A DNA stretch of 64,000 bases from Gordoniibacillus chartarius (GCF_042432825.1 NZ_JBHLWN010000077.1:310001-374000), one strand, 5' to 3'. Numbered from the stretch's first letter, positions 1-33,766 are shown. Program-made: numbers and translations. The notes: generated by a model from the letters alone, not told the origin.

Positions 1-90
1 CAGCCGCGCATAGTCACGTTCGAATTCCTCCCGGTCTTCGCTGACTTTGGTATCGGGCTTCTCGTTCAGTCGGATTTTTCTAACGTCCAT
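1..90 (-). CDS. N-terminal fragment, probable HD-domain/dGTPase-like protein
   Basis: The first 30 codons of a minus-strand gene run off the left edge of the window. The ATG at 88-90 has a GGGAG ribosome binding site about 6 bases upstream. It starts 18 bases after the stop of the AraC gene, so the two are probably co-transcribed. The visible peptide ends in EDREEFERDYARL. That resembles the N-terminal lead-in of deoxyguanosinetriphosphate triphosphohydrolase-type HD proteins (D-R-x-x-F-x-R-D-x-x-R-L, usually followed by the first active-site helix). The family call rests on this short motif only, and the HD residues lie outside the window. Confidence 0.45.
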   Translation of the reverse strand, partial: MDVRKIRLNEKPDTKVSEDREEFERDYARL

Positions 91-108
91 GGCGGCTCCC
101 ATCCTTAC

Positions 109-969
109 TTAAGTATTCGTTTGCACCCGGCGCTTGTACTGCTCCGGCGTCTCGCCGACCTGCTGCTTGAACATGCGGCTGAAATGTGCCAAATGCTTGA
201 AGCCGACCTGGTAGCAGACGTCCGTTACGGTATTGCCGGGGTTGAGCATGAATTCGATTTTCGCTTGATTGATGCGGCGGCGGTACAAAAACTCGAAGAT
301 CGTGACGCCGGTCACGTCTTTAAACAGCTTCGACATATAAAATTTGCTCATGTGCAGCTGTTCCTGCAGCTCCTCGAGATGCAAATCGTCGGCGTAATGA
401 TTGTCCAGGTAGGAGACGATGCGCTGCACGGTACGCTCCTTCTCGGTCGGCGGGTCGCGGTGCTGCATCGGCTTCCGGCAAAGCGTATACACGACGTGCA
501 GCAGATCGGCGAAAGCGAGCCGAAACCGTCCTTCGCCTACAGGGTCGCTGCGGTCGTATTTCGTTCCGAGCAGATGCAGGCTATGCTCGATCTGCTCCCG
601 GTCCGTCCCGTCCAGCGACAGTCTGACGTTGGCGAGCTCCTGGAACGGCTGCAGCACGTTGACCGATTGGCTCCAAGCGAGCAGCGGCTGCAGCGAATCC
701 GGATCGAAATGGATAATCGTTCGGACGTAAGGCACCTTCTTATCAATCTTTGCGCAGTGCAGCGTCAAGCCGTTCATAAGAATAAGATCGCCCGGCTGCA
801 GCGTATAGATGCGGTCGCCGATCAAATAATTGCAGACGCCCTCGTGAAAATAATATATTTCATAATGCTGGTGCGAGTGAAAAATCGCGTCGATCGGACC
901 GGTCGAACGGTACGAATAGTCAAGCCGATACGGCCGCGTTGCAGAGACGTTCATCGTTGGCTGCTGCAC
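109..969 (-). CDS. AraC-family transcriptional regulator, cupin sensor plus HTH
   Basis: This 286-residue protein has an N-terminal AraC-type cupin (roughly residues 20-100, with HHQHYEIYYFHEG-like ligand strands and a LQPGDLILM turn). Its C-terminal 100 residues carry two helix-turn-helix motifs (HLEELQEQLHMSKFYMSKLF and the FSRMFKQQVGETPEQYKRR signature). The first codon is a GTG at 967-969, but a GAGGTG Shine-Dalgarno overlaps it, so the ATG at residue 6 (about 954) may be the true start. It lies 112 bases downstream of the peptide synthetase on the same strand, with no evident terminator between. It could therefore be read through from the synthetase as well as from its own promoter. AraC proteins with cupin sensors usually bind a small carbohydrate or metabolite. 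A link to synthetase control is inference from position. Confidence 0.88.
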   Translation of the reverse strand: MQQPTMNVSATRPYRLDYSYRSTGPIDAIFHSHQHYEIYYFHEGVCNYLIGDRIYTLQPGDLILMNGLTLHCAKIDKKVPYVRTIIHFDPDSLQPLLAWSQSVNVLQPFQELANVRLSLDGTDREQIEHSLHLLGTKYDRSDPVGEGRFRLAFADLLHVVYTLCRKPMQHRDPPTEKERTVQRIVSYLDNHYADDLHLEELQEQLHMSKFYMSKLFKDVTGVTIFEFLYRRRINQAKIEFMLNPGNTVTDVCYQVGFKHLAHFSRMFKQQVGETPEQYKRRVQTNT

Positions 970-998
970 CTCGCAAATCGCTAGGATGGATTAGCCAC

Positions 999-1056
999 AG
1001 CATACCACGTACATCGGGATTTCGGCTAGCTGACATGAGCGTTACGTGGTGCGTAA
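999..1056 (-). promoter_or_regulatory. Candidate araC promoter with inverted repeats
   Basis: Read on the minus strand, an extended -10 element (TGGTATGCT) ends at about 999. Two nested symmetries surround it. ACCACGTA (1004-1011) and TACGTGGT (1043-1050) are perfect 8-base inverted arms. TTACG-TGGTG-CGTAA (1042-1056) is a perfect 5-5-5 palindrome. One arm covers the extended -10, which would suit autoregulation. This is sequence symmetry only; no factor is proven. Confidence 0.4.
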
Positions 1057-1081
1057 TGGCCGAATCGTCTGTCGTACTGCA

Positions 1082-26554
<25,473 letters not shown>

Positions 26555-26721
26555 ATCATTCACTCCTATGGATGGTGTCGGTTTGTATCCCAAATTTTCC
26601 CTAACCATCATACCATACGCCCATTTCCTGTAATCTTCCTTCGACAAAAACTTAATATTATTTACAGACAAAATACCCTATATTTTCCACGTAAATTTCA
26701 CTTTCGATTTTTTCGCCAACG

Positions 26722-26754
26722 GCAAAAACCGGTACACCCCAGCGGGTGCACCGG
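26722..26754 (-). terminator. Rho-independent terminator of the sugar-isomerase operon
   Basis: On the minus strand a CCGGTGCACCC / GGGGTGTACCGG stem is followed by TTTTTG. It lies just after the isomerase stop and separates that operon from the peptide synthetase, which therefore needs its own promoter within about 26,570-26,720. That stretch is AT-rich, but no convincing -35/-10 pair stood out. Confidence 0.85.
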
Positions 26755-26780
26755 CTTCCTTCCTTGCTTTTCCGTTCAAT

Positions 26781-27638
26781 CTATCCGTTCAATTCATGCA
26801 TATATCGGGCGAACTCCTTCAGCATCGTCCGCGAATCGTATTGACCGCTGAAATCCTCCACGCCGAGATAACCGTCGTAGCCGACGGATTTCAGCGCATC
26901 GATGACGGTCTTCCAGTTCACGACGCCCTCGCGGATCGGCGCCCAGCTGCTCGTCCAGGCTATCGTACCTTCTGCAGCGCGCTCGCCGGGAAGCCACTTG
27001 GCGTTTTTCACATGCACGTGAGCCAAATACGGCCCTAGCATCTCGATGCCGGCGCGGTACTGCTCATAGCCTTCATGCACCATATTGCCCGGGTCGTACA
27101 GCACGCCAAGAACGTCGGGGTCGAACCCGTCAAGCAGCCTGCGCGCCGCACTGGCGCTGGCCGCAATCGTATTGTGATGCGTCTCGACGAGACCTTTCAC
27201 GCCATACTGCCTACAAAGCTCCGCCGCTTCCTGCAGAAAGCCGCGGGTCTGCTCGAACAATACCGGATACGTCGACGTCGAAGCACTCGTATAGCCTGCA
27301 ATGCCGACCCGGATGAACGACGCGCCGATCAGCTTCGCCGTACGCAGCACCTCTTCTGTGCCGGCCACGTCGCCAACGCCGACATACGGCGTAACGCTCA
27401 GCGATACTAAGCCTTCGCTTTCCGCCGCCGCTTTGAACCGCAGCTTCTCTTCATCGCCGGCAAACGGCGAGATGGAGCACAGGTTGTTGCGCCAAAACGA
27501 TGGAGCTTCTCCCTTCGCCCCCTCGGGAACTTCCTTGTACCGCCACTCGATTCCTTGCAGCCCGGCAGCCTTGGCCTCTTGCGCCAGCTGCTCCGGCGTC
27601 AAATCCGGCGTAGCTACTGTAAATACGGACAGCTTCAT
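26781..27638 (-). CDS. Sugar phosphate isomerase/epimerase, xylose isomerase-like TIM barrel
   Basis: This protein of about 285 residues belongs to the AP-endonuclease-2/xylose-isomerase-like superfamily. Signs are the repeated beta-alpha pattern, GLVETHHNTI, VLYDPGNMVHEG, HVHVKNAKW and YLGVEDFSG, which supply the usual His/Glu/Asp metal ligands. AAGGAGG lies 8 bases before the ATG of the third codon of the longest frame, so I start it there rather than at 27,644. It is the last gene of a three-gene operon with two Gfo/Idh/MocA dehydrogenases, 18 bases from the preceding stop. In such sets the isomerase commonly acts on a keto- or inosose-like intermediate made by the dehydrogenases. The substrate cannot be told from sequence. 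Confidence 0.85.
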   Translation of the reverse strand: MKLSVFTVATPDLTPEQLAQEAKAAGLQGIEWRYKEVPEGAKGEAPSFWRNNLCSISPFAGDEEKLRFKAAAESEGLVSLSVTPYVGVGDVAGTEEVLRTAKLIGASFIRVGIAGYTSASTSTYPVLFEQTRGFLQEAAELCRQYGVKGLVETHHNTIAASASAARRLLDGFDPDVLGVLYDPGNMVHEGYEQYRAGIEMLGPYLAHVHVKNAKWLPGERAAEGTIAWTSSWAPIREGVVNWKTVIDALKSVGYDGYLGVEDFSGQYDSRTMLKEFARYMHELNG

Positions 27639-27662
27639 CAACATCGCCTCCTTGATTTCGCT

Positions 27663-28739
27663 CTATTCAACCCGCTGCGCTTGCAGCTGCGCCCGCAGGC
27701 ACAGCTCCGCCGCCTTGAACGCATGCTCTTGCGTCATTGCTTTCTCCGTCCGGTTCAGGCAGTCCAGAATCAGCTCGCCGAAGAACGGGTAGCCGACTTT
27801 GCCGGACAGCTCCAGATGCCGCTCCCCTTCCCCGTTAACCAAGTACAGATGGTTTCCCGACTTGTCGCGCGCGATATCGATGTATTTGCGAAGCTCGATA
27901 TAGCCGTTCGTACCGAGAATAATCGTTCGGCCGTCGCCCCATGTGCCAAGACCGTTCGGCGTCAGCCAGTCGACGCGGAAATAGTTGGTCGCGCCGTTGT
28001 CCCCGAGCAGCGTTGCATCGCCGAAATCCTCGAGCTCCGGGTACTCCTTGCAGTGGTAATTCGCCACTTTACTGGACAGTACCGTCGCATCCTTGCTGCC
28101 GGAATAGAACAAAAACTGCTCGATTTGATGGGAGCCGATATCGCACAGAATACCGCCGTACTTCTCCTTCTCGAAAAACCACGCCGGACGCGACGGCGCA
28201 TTTAACCGGTGCGGCCCGAGGCCGAGCACCTGCACGACGCGGCCGATCGCTCCGTCCTGTACGAGCTGTCCTGCGAATACGGCGCTTTCCACGTGGAGAC
28301 GCTCGCTGTAGTACACCATATATTTGCGTCCTGTCCGCGCCGCCGCCTCTTTCGCGGCTTCCAGCTGATCAAGCGTGGTGAAAGGCGTTTTATCCGTAAA
28401 ATAGTCCTTGCCGTGCTCCATCACCTTCACGCCAAGCGGACCGCGCAGCGACGGCACCGCCGCCGCGGCGACGAGCTTCACTTCCGCGTCCTGCAAAATT
28501 TCATCGAGCGACGAAGCCAGCTGCACCCCCGGGTAGCGGGACTTGAAAGCTTCCATCTTCTCCGCGTCCGGGTCGTACACCCATTTCAGCGTAGCTCCCG
28601 CCTCAACGAGCCCGTTGCACATGCCGTAAATATGCCCGTGGTCAAGCGCCGTCGCCGCAAACACAAAATCGCGTCCGCTTACGACTGGACTCGGCTTGCC
28701 CTGCGGAGCATAATTCATACCGTCCTGCTTCTGAGTCAC
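27663..28739 (-). CDS. Gfo/Idh/MocA family oxidoreductase with divergent nucleotide loop
   Basis: This 358-residue protein aligns with NAD(P)-dependent sugar dehydrogenases: an N-terminal Rossmann half, then a substrate half with YGGILCDIGSHQIEQFLFY, where the family has its catalytic Asp/His. Two family motifs are altered. The glycine-rich loop reads ALDHGHIYGM instead of GxGxxG. The EKP motif reads DKTPF. There is a 20-residue N-terminal extension before the first strand. It is the middle gene of the operon, with both neighbours within 20 bases. The changed loop suggests altered cofactor handling or a partner role for the more canonical paralogue upstream. Confidence 0.85.
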   Translation of the reverse strand: MTQKQDGMNYAPQGKPSPVVSGRDFVFAATALDHGHIYGMCNGLVEAGATLKWVYDPDAEKMEAFKSRYPGVQLASSLDEILQDAEVKLVAAAAVPSLRGPLGVKVMEHGKDYFTDKTPFTTLDQLEAAKEAAARTGRKYMVYYSERLHVESAVFAGQLVQDGAIGRVVQVLGLGPHRLNAPSRPAWFFEKEKYGGILCDIGSHQIEQFLFYSGSKDATVLSSKVANYHCKEYPELEDFGDATLLGDNGATNYFRVDWLTPNGLGTWGDGRTIILGTNGYIELRKYIDIARDKSGNHLYLVNGEGERHLELSGKVGYPFFGELILDCLNRTEKAMTQEHAFKAAELCLRAQLQAQRVE

Positions 28740-28757
28740 TGTTCGTTCCCTCCGCTA

Positions 28758-29927
28758 TTAATGAGTTCCTTGTACGTTCAAGGTTTGGTATTCGCCGGCC
28801 ACTTTGGTCGTCTTCGATTGCCGGATTTGCTCCTGCAGCTTGGCGTAGAACAGTTCTTCATCGATCGGAAAATCAACCCAGTTGTCGGTCCATGTCGACA
28901 GCAGCATCGCGTTGGACAGCATCAGGCCGTTAATTCCTTCCTCGCCCGGCGCCAGCAGCGGTGTACCCTTCACGACCGCGTTAACCCAATCCTGAGTAAT
29001 GGCGGCATGCTGCTGTTCGCCGTTGCCGGATTGGATCGGAACTTCGCATTTCCAGCATTCCGGCTGCCCGAACCCGCCGGTGAACGTCGCATTGAACTCC
29101 GATTCCGGAACGCGCAGACGCCAGAACGTCAGCTTGCCGTCTTCGATGACGATTTTGCCGCGGTCGCCGGACACCTCGAACCGGTTCGTTCCCGGTGCAT
29201 CGGTCGTCGACGTGACGAATACGCCGGTTGCCCCGTTCTCGTATTCGACATATGCCGTCACATCGTTCTCGACCTCGATGTCGCGATTTTTGCCGAATTG
29301 ACAAAACGCCCGCATCCGCTTCGGCTTCAGCCCCGTCGTCCATCCCCACAGATCCAGCTGATGCGGATCCTGGTTGATCAGCACGCCGCCGCCTTCGCCG
29401 GCCCACGTCGCGCGCCAGCCGCCCGAGTTGTAATAGCTTTGCGAGCGGTACCAGTTCGTAACAATCCAGTTCGTGCGGCGCACTTCGCCGAGCTCCCCGG
29501 AGATAATCAGATCCCGCAATTTACGGTAAAGCGGATTGGACCGCTGGTTATACATAATGCCGAACACTTTGCCGGAAGCGGCGGCGGCTTCGTTCATCTC
29601 GCGCACCTGCTTCGTGTAGACGCCGGCCGGCTTCTCGATCAGGACGTGCAGACCATATGCAAACGCTTTAATCGCAAGCTCCGGATGGGAATAATGCGGA
29701 GTCGCCACGATCACGCCGTCGATCGCTCCCGAGCCGAGGAACTCTTCGACATTCGCAAACGTCTTGACCTGCTCGCCGAGCTCCTTGCGGGCCCATTCGA
29801 GCCGCTCCTGTCTATCGTCGCATACCGCCGTCAATACGCCGTTCTTCACTTGACCCTTCGCCAAATATTGCGCATGGCCTGTGCCCATATTGCCCAGTCC
29901 GATGATACCGATTCGCATTTCGTTCAT
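28758..29927 (-). CDS. Gfo/Idh/MocA family oxidoreductase
   Basis: This 389-residue dehydrogenase shows the standard nucleotide-binding start GIIGLGNMGTGH, the IEKPAGV motif near residue 95, and GGGVLINQDPHQLDLWGW in the substrate half. It is the first gene of the three-gene sugar operon. The ATG at 29,925-29,927 follows an AAAGGCGG site. These enzymes oxidise or reduce sugars, inositols or their derivatives with NAD(P); the specific substrate is not readable. The next gene starts 18 bases later. Confidence 0.9.
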   Translation of the reverse strand: MNEMRIGIIGLGNMGTGHAQYLAKGQVKNGVLTAVCDDRQERLEWARKELGEQVKTFANVEEFLGSGAIDGVIVATPHYSHPELAIKAFAYGLHVLIEKPAGVYTKQVREMNEAAAASGKVFGIMYNQRSNPLYRKLRDLIISGELGEVRRTNWIVTNWYRSQSYYNSGGWRATWAGEGGGVLINQDPHQLDLWGWTTGLKPKRMRAFCQFGKNRDIEVENDVTAYVEYENGATGVFVTSTTDAPGTNRFEVSGDRGKIVIEDGKLTFWRLRVPESEFNATFTGGFGQPECWKCEVPIQSGNGEQQHAAITQDWVNAVVKGTPLLAPGEEGINGLMLSNAMLLSTWTDNWVDFPIDEELFYAKLQEQIRQSKTTKVAGEYQTLNVQGTH

Positions 29928-29975
29928 GTTCAGCCGCCTTTCATTTGCGATCCATTTTAGCTTGCTTGCACAGTT

Positions 29976-29984
29976 ATTGTATCA
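29976..29984 (-). promoter_or_regulatory. Extended -10 promoter of the Gfo/Idh operon
   Basis: TGATACAAT reads as a TGn extended -10 on the minus strand. A -35 match at 17 bases is poor, which is common for extended -10 promoters and suggests an activator may help. Confidence 0.5.
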
Positions 29985-30228
29985 CGCGGCATTCGGACGG
30001 AGCTTTACTCGCATTGACGGATATAGTCTTTCATTTGACTGTGGTTGCGGTTTCATGGAAAATATGCTGGAATTGATTGTGCTTTCGTTTTTACCGTAGG
30101 CGCGCCTAAGCATCAGTCCGATATGTTGTGTAGTGATAGGTGAGGAACGCATACAGGTGATTGGCGGTCGGCAGCTCAGACGGCGACCGATCTGATACGG
30201 TGCGGCTGATCCTGCAAAATAGAATCGT

Positions 30229-30262
30229 AAAGCCGGGCAAGGTCGAACCCTGCCCGGCTTTA
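30229..30262 (-). terminator. Terminator after the MFS exporter
   Basis: An 11-base stem AAAGCCGGGCA / TGCCCGGCTTT begins 13 bases beyond the exporter stop. It is near-symmetrical and could act in both directions, although the T run is short. Confidence 0.75.
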
Positions 30263-30274
30263 TACAACGCGGCG

Positions 30275-31744
30275 TTACGCTTTCACCGGCAGCGCGGCCG
30301 GCTGCTTGCGGCGCAGCAGCAAAAACGTCAGCGGAAGCGCGAGCAGCACGATGACCGTCGCGACGAAGTACACATCGTTCACGCTTGAGGTGAACGACTG
30401 CGCTTGAATGAGCGCCGCCTGCTTCGCATCGGGAGCAGCGGCGTTCCCCGCCCCCTTGGCCAGCTCGGCGCTATGGACCGTCATTCGAGCAACGAGCAGC
30501 GACGTGAACAGGCCGATCGAGAACGAGCCGAACCCTTGCCGAATCCAGTTGTTGGCGGAAGACGCATGACCGCTCAGCACGCGAGGAATGACTTCCATTC
30601 CCGCATTCGTCGCCGGCATCGTCGCCAGAGATATGCCGACGTTGCGGACAGCCATCCAAAACATGATATAGGCTTTCGACGTATCGAGGTGCAGATGGCC
30701 CATCGCATACGTGCCGACGCCCATCAGGATGACGCCGGACACGATGAGCGCGACCGGTCCTACCCTCTTGTACAGCGCGCCGGTGAGCGGCATGCAGGCG
30801 GCCATGGCAAGCGACGCCGGAAGCAGGATCAAGCCGGTATCCATGGCGGACAGCCGCTGTATATTTTGCAGGAAGAGCGGTGTCAAATACGTTCCCGAGT
30901 ACAGGCTGATCGTCACAATGCAGCTAAGAATCAAGCTCAGCGTATAGCGGAACTCCTTGAACACCGATAAGTTCAGCAGCGGATGCTCCGTCGTCAGCTC
31001 GCGCCAAATGAAGGCTCCCAGCATAACGAAGCCGAACGCGATCAGGCCGACGATCTGAATCGACGCCCAGCCCCATGTATTTCCTTCGCTGAAGGCCAGC
31101 AGCAGCGCCGTAGAAGCGGCCAACGCCGTCACGAAGCCGATGCCGTCGAAGGAAGGGGTGCGGCCGACCCGGTAAAAAGGAATCAAGCGGAAGGCGAGCA
31201 GTGTCGCCAGTACCCCGAACGGGATATTAATGTAGAACAGCCACCGCCAATCGAAGCGTTCGACAAGCCAGCCCGCCAGCGTAGGACCGATGGCCGGCGC
31301 CAGCATGGCGCACAAGCTCCATAAGCTCAGCGCGAATGCCTGCCTTTCCCGCGGAATCACCTGATAGATGATCGTCATCGTCGTCGGCATGACAATTCCG
31401 CTGAAGGCGCCCTGCAAGATCCGAAAGGCGATGAGCGACTCCATATTCCAGGCTAGTGCGCATGCCATGGACATGAGCGTAAACCCTAATAGCGAAATGC
31501 CATACACAAGCTTTGCGCTAAATTTGTCGGACAAGTACCCGCAAAGAGGAGCAACGATGCCCGTGGCGAGCATAAATCCGGTTAACGTCCATTGTGCGGC
31601 GTTAAGCGGCGATCCGAAATCCTCCATCAAGACGGGCAGCGCGACGTTGATCGTGCTAATCCCCAAAATGGCCAAAAACGAGCCGCAAACGATGGCCAGC
31701 ATAATCGGGCCGAAAGGCATCGTCTTTTGTTGACTCAATTCCAT
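30275..31744 (-). CDS. DHA2-family multidrug MFS transporter (EmrB/QacA type)
   Basis: This 489-residue integral membrane protein has about 14 predicted helices. It carries the motif-A-like loop GYLSDKFSAKLVYG, the early INVALPVLMEDF signature typical of DHA2 drug:proton antiporters, and LAPAIGPTLAGWL as the antiporter motif C. A MarR gene lies 30 bases upstream on the same strand, the common local-repressor arrangement for drug or phenolic-compound efflux. Starts at ATG 31,744 or TTG two codons later both have GGAGG nearby. It is the only efflux pump close to the peptide synthetase, but it is in a separate transcription unit, so any role in peptide export is speculation. Confidence 0.92.
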   Translation of the reverse strand: MELSQQKTMPFGPIMLAIVCGSFLAILGISTINVALPVLMEDFGSPLNAAQWTLTGFMLATGIVAPLCGYLSDKFSAKLVYGISLLGFTLMSMACALAWNMESLIAFRILQGAFSGIVMPTTMTIIYQVIPRERQAFALSLWSLCAMLAPAIGPTLAGWLVERFDWRWLFYINIPFGVLATLLAFRLIPFYRVGRTPSFDGIGFVTALAASTALLLAFSEGNTWGWASIQIVGLIAFGFVMLGAFIWRELTTEHPLLNLSVFKEFRYTLSLILSCIVTISLYSGTYLTPLFLQNIQRLSAMDTGLILLPASLAMAACMPLTGALYKRVGPVALIVSGVILMGVGTYAMGHLHLDTSKAYIMFWMAVRNVGISLATMPATNAGMEVIPRVLSGHASSANNWIRQGFGSFSIGLFTSLLVARMTVHSAELAKGAGNAAAPDAKQAALIQAQSFTSSVNDVYFVATVIVLLALPLTFLLLRRKQPAALPVKA

Positions 31745-31774
31745 TCCTCCAACTCTCCTATCCCTTATCTTTTT

Positions 31775-32191
31775 CTAGTTCAATAATTTGCCGAGCAAAC
31801 GTTCAAATTGCTCAACTTCTTCCGCGTCCAGCTTGTTCCACAACCGGTCTATGACCTCATTGACCTTGACGTCGATACGGGCAAGCAGCGCTTCGCCGGA
31901 TTCCGTAATGCGAAGCAGCACCGCACGCCGGTCGGACGGCTGCGGGAGCCGCTCGGCCCAACCGCTCTCGACGAGCTTATTCGCCAAATTCGTCACGGCC
32001 GGCAGCGTAACATAGATTCGCTCTGCGAGCTCCGTACAGCTGCAGGAGCCCTCGTCCCGCAAAATCGTCAGCATCGTATATTGCGCATTCGAAATGCCCT
32101 CGTTGATGTTCCGCGAGTATTCGTTCTTCGTTTTCCTGATTAACAGCCGGAAACGATGCGACAGCTCGCGTCGAATCGATTCATCGCCCAA
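31775..32191 (-). CDS. MarR-family transcriptional regulator
   Basis: This 138-residue winged-helix protein has the ISNAQYTMLTILRDEG entry helix, the recognition segment CTELAERIYVTLPAVTNLANKL, and the wing DRRAVLLRITESGEAL. The frame is open to 32,323, but a TTG at 32,189-32,191 follows AAGGAGG with 7-base spacing and gives the usual family length, so I use it. It precedes the DHA2 exporter by 30 bases and probably represses the pair until a small lipophilic ligand binds. Confidence 0.9.
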   Translation of the reverse strand: MGDESIRRELSHRFRLLIRKTKNEYSRNINEGISNAQYTMLTILRDEGSCSCTELAERIYVTLPAVTNLANKLVESGWAERLPQPSDRRAVLLRITESGEALLARIDVKVNEVIDRLWNKLDAEEVEQFERLLGKLLN

Positions 32192-32227
32192 CCTCCGCCC
32201 TCCTTGTTCAATCATTAAATAGTTCAA
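31776..32227. repeat. TTGAACTA repeated at both ends of marR
   Basis: The octamer TTGAACTA (minus strand) occurs at 31,776-31,783, in the marR stop/exporter leader, and at 32,220-32,227, in the leader upstream of the chosen start. The upstream copy lies inside a loose ATTAA...TTAAT symmetry. These could be MarR half-sites, but the copy inside the coding end may be chance. Confidence 0.25.
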
Positions 32228-32377
32228 AGACTTAATTATCCACCGAAAAAGTTTACCTCCGATGCGAGAAAATGTAAAGCCGCCCGTTACAACGTTCAGA
32301 ACATTGATCGACAATATCGGCATATTCTAAAGATTCGCCAAAACCCGCAAGGACGAGCAGGATTTTGCCCCGATTCG

Positions 32378-33367
32378 GTGAAACTATTTTGTATTCGACA
32401 GGAAAAGTTTGGAATAAAGGGGTTGTTGATTACGGTATACGCAATCGCTCAAACGGCTGCTTACGCTCTGCCGTTCATTCTGCTGCAGACGACAGTTATG
32501 TGGCGAATCCGTTTGATTCGCACCCGCATCGACCGGACGTTCCTGATTTCATGGTTAACGTTCGCCTGGCTGTTCGTAATCATGTGCTTTGCCGGTGTTG
32601 CCCTGAACATCTTGCTGGCTGTCAGTTTTCTCATGATCGCTGTGCTGACTTACGCGCATTTCCGCTGCCTGTCGCTGGTCAAAGCCGAGCTTGCCCGGTC
32701 CGATAAGCTGAGAACGATCAGCGCGCTTGCCGCCGGTGTCTCGCATGAAGTACGAAACCCGATTACCGTAACCCGCGGCTTTATCTCCCTGCTCAAACAG
32801 CCGGATCTTTCGGATGACAAGAAGAATGTCTATACCGCCCTGGCGCTGGAGGAGCTTGATCGCGCGAAACAAATTATTACCGATTATTTGGCGTTCGCCC
32901 GGCCTTCGCCGCAACAGTTGGAAGCGCTTCACTTAGAAGAGGAGCTCAGCTACGTCAAGCAAGTACTGCAGCCGCTCGCCAGCCTGAACCAGATTGAACT
33001 GACCGTCCGTATCGAGGATGCACTGCTTTGGGGCGATCGGGTCCAGCTGCGGCAAGCCTTCATTAACTTGCTGAAAAATGCTATCGAAGCCGTTCAACCT
33101 TACGGAAAAGTGGAAGCGCATTCAACCGTGCGCGGCAATCAGGTATGCATTGTGATCCAGGATAATGGCGCCGGCATGGCGCCCGAGGACGTGCAACGAA
33201 TCGGCGAGCCGTTCTTCACGACGAAGGAAGGCGGCACCGGACTAGGCATGATGGTCGTCTTTGCGGTCGTCAAATCGTTCAGGGGGACAGTAGACCTGCA
33301 GAGCGAACCTGGGAGAGGCAGCAGATTTACGGTAACTTTGCCTTTGCACAAAAGAGAAGACCTGTAA
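32378..33367 (+). CDS. Membrane sensor histidine kinase, sporulation-kinase type
   Basis: This 329-residue kinase has about three N-terminal membrane helices (residues 16-40, 55-75 and 76-95). The HisKA box is VSHEVRNPITVTRGF (His near 123), the N box LLKNAIEA, G1 DNGAGM, the F box EPFFTTK and G2 GTGLGM. The domain resembles the KinB/KinD-type kinases that feed the sporulation phosphorelay. No response regulator is adjacent, as usual for such orphan kinases. The GTG start at 32,378 has no good ribosome binding site, and the membrane part is shorter than the five or six helices common in the family. The N terminus is therefore uncertain or shortened. Confidence 0.87.
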   Translation: MKLFCIRQEKFGIKGLLITVYAIAQTAAYALPFILLQTTVMWRIRLIRTRIDRTFLISWLTFAWLFVIMCFAGVALNILLAVSFLMIAVLTYAHFRCLSLVKAELARSDKLRTISALAAGVSHEVRNPITVTRGFISLLKQPDLSDDKKNVYTALALEELDRAKQIITDYLAFARPSPQQLEALHLEEELSYVKQVLQPLASLNQIELTVRIEDALLWGDRVQLRQAFINLLKNAIEAVQPYGKVEAHSTVRGNQVCIVIQDNGAGMAPEDVQRIGEPFFTTKEGGTGLGMMVVFAVVKSFRGTVDLQSEPGRGSRFTVTLPLHKREDL

Positions 33368-33377
33368 TCGGTGCAAG

Positions 33378-33467
33378 CGCCGCTTTCCGAGCGGCGTCCG
33401 TTTTGCCGACCCGGCAGTTCGCAACAGCCCTGCGCCCACTCTATGTTTGGAGAGGCGTCAGGGTTTT
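33378..33467 (+). terminator. Tandem hairpins ending the kinase transcript
   Basis: A first hairpin, CGCCGCT / AGCGGCG (33,379-33,396), is followed by TCCGTTTT. A stronger second one, CCCTGCGCC / GGCGTCAGGG (33,428-33,463), has a TTTTTATTTT tail. Confidence 0.75.
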
Positions 33468-33736
33468 TATTTTGGCTATAATTACGCCGTTGCACGCATC
33501 CTTTTTTGTGTATAATGAATTGACTGCCTCAATTCTCATATAGGAGCAACGCTGCAAGAGCATTTTTGGAGGGTTTCAAGATGCCGGGAAGCGGAAGCGA
33601 TTGTATCGGAACTGTCGCGGAAATCCGTTTGGCCGTTTACCAATACACGCGGTATGCTGCAGAAGATCAAAGAGGTGCTTGACGATTGCCGGCAGTGAAA
33701 TAGCTTATATCTATCATCCATATAACAAACTAATAT
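33468..33736. other. Gene-poor stretch with a possible 33-codon ORF
   Basis: TATAAT at 33,511-33,516 has TTGCAC 15 bases upstream, slightly short of the ideal spacing. An ATG at 33,581 preceded by GGAGGG (7-base gap) opens a 33-codon frame ending at 33,682. An alternative frame on the same strand reads EAEAIVSELSRKS... to a stop near 33,699. Neither looks like a family I know. This may be a small gene or a decayed remnant. Confidence 0.25.
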
Positions 33737-33766
33737 TTGAATCTATAAATAATAGTGATACACTAT
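33737..33766 (+). promoter_or_regulatory. mqo promoter with overlapping palindrome
   Basis: TTGAAT (33,737-33,742), a 16-base spacer and TGA-TACACT (-10 at 33,759-33,764) form a sigma-A promoter with an extended -10. A perfect 6-3-6 palindrome, ATAGTG-ATA-CACTAT (33,752-33,766), sits exactly on the -10, a good position for a repressor. The binder is unknown. Confidence 0.6.

Larger units (their letters stand above)
29928..30274. other. Intergenic region: sugar-operon promoter and MFS terminator
   Basis: The minus-strand operon has an extended -10, TGATACAAT (29,976-29,984), about 45 bases before its ATG, with no clear -35. An AAAGCCGGGCA / TGCCCGGCTTT hairpin at 30,229-30,262 terminates the MFS gene. 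I see no gene or notable repeat between about 30,060 and 30,225. Confidence 0.6.

Noticed and set aside
30275..31744. MFS exporter as the dedicated lipopeptide exporter
   Set aside because: It has its own MarR regulator and terminators and is separated from the synthetase by a sugar operon. Lipopeptides are more often exported by ABC or RND systems.
33581..33682. Spo0E-like or other small protein before mqo
   Set aside because: The start context is good, but no Spo0E motif (S-x-x-L-D) is visible and two frames compete. It is kept only as an intergenic note.
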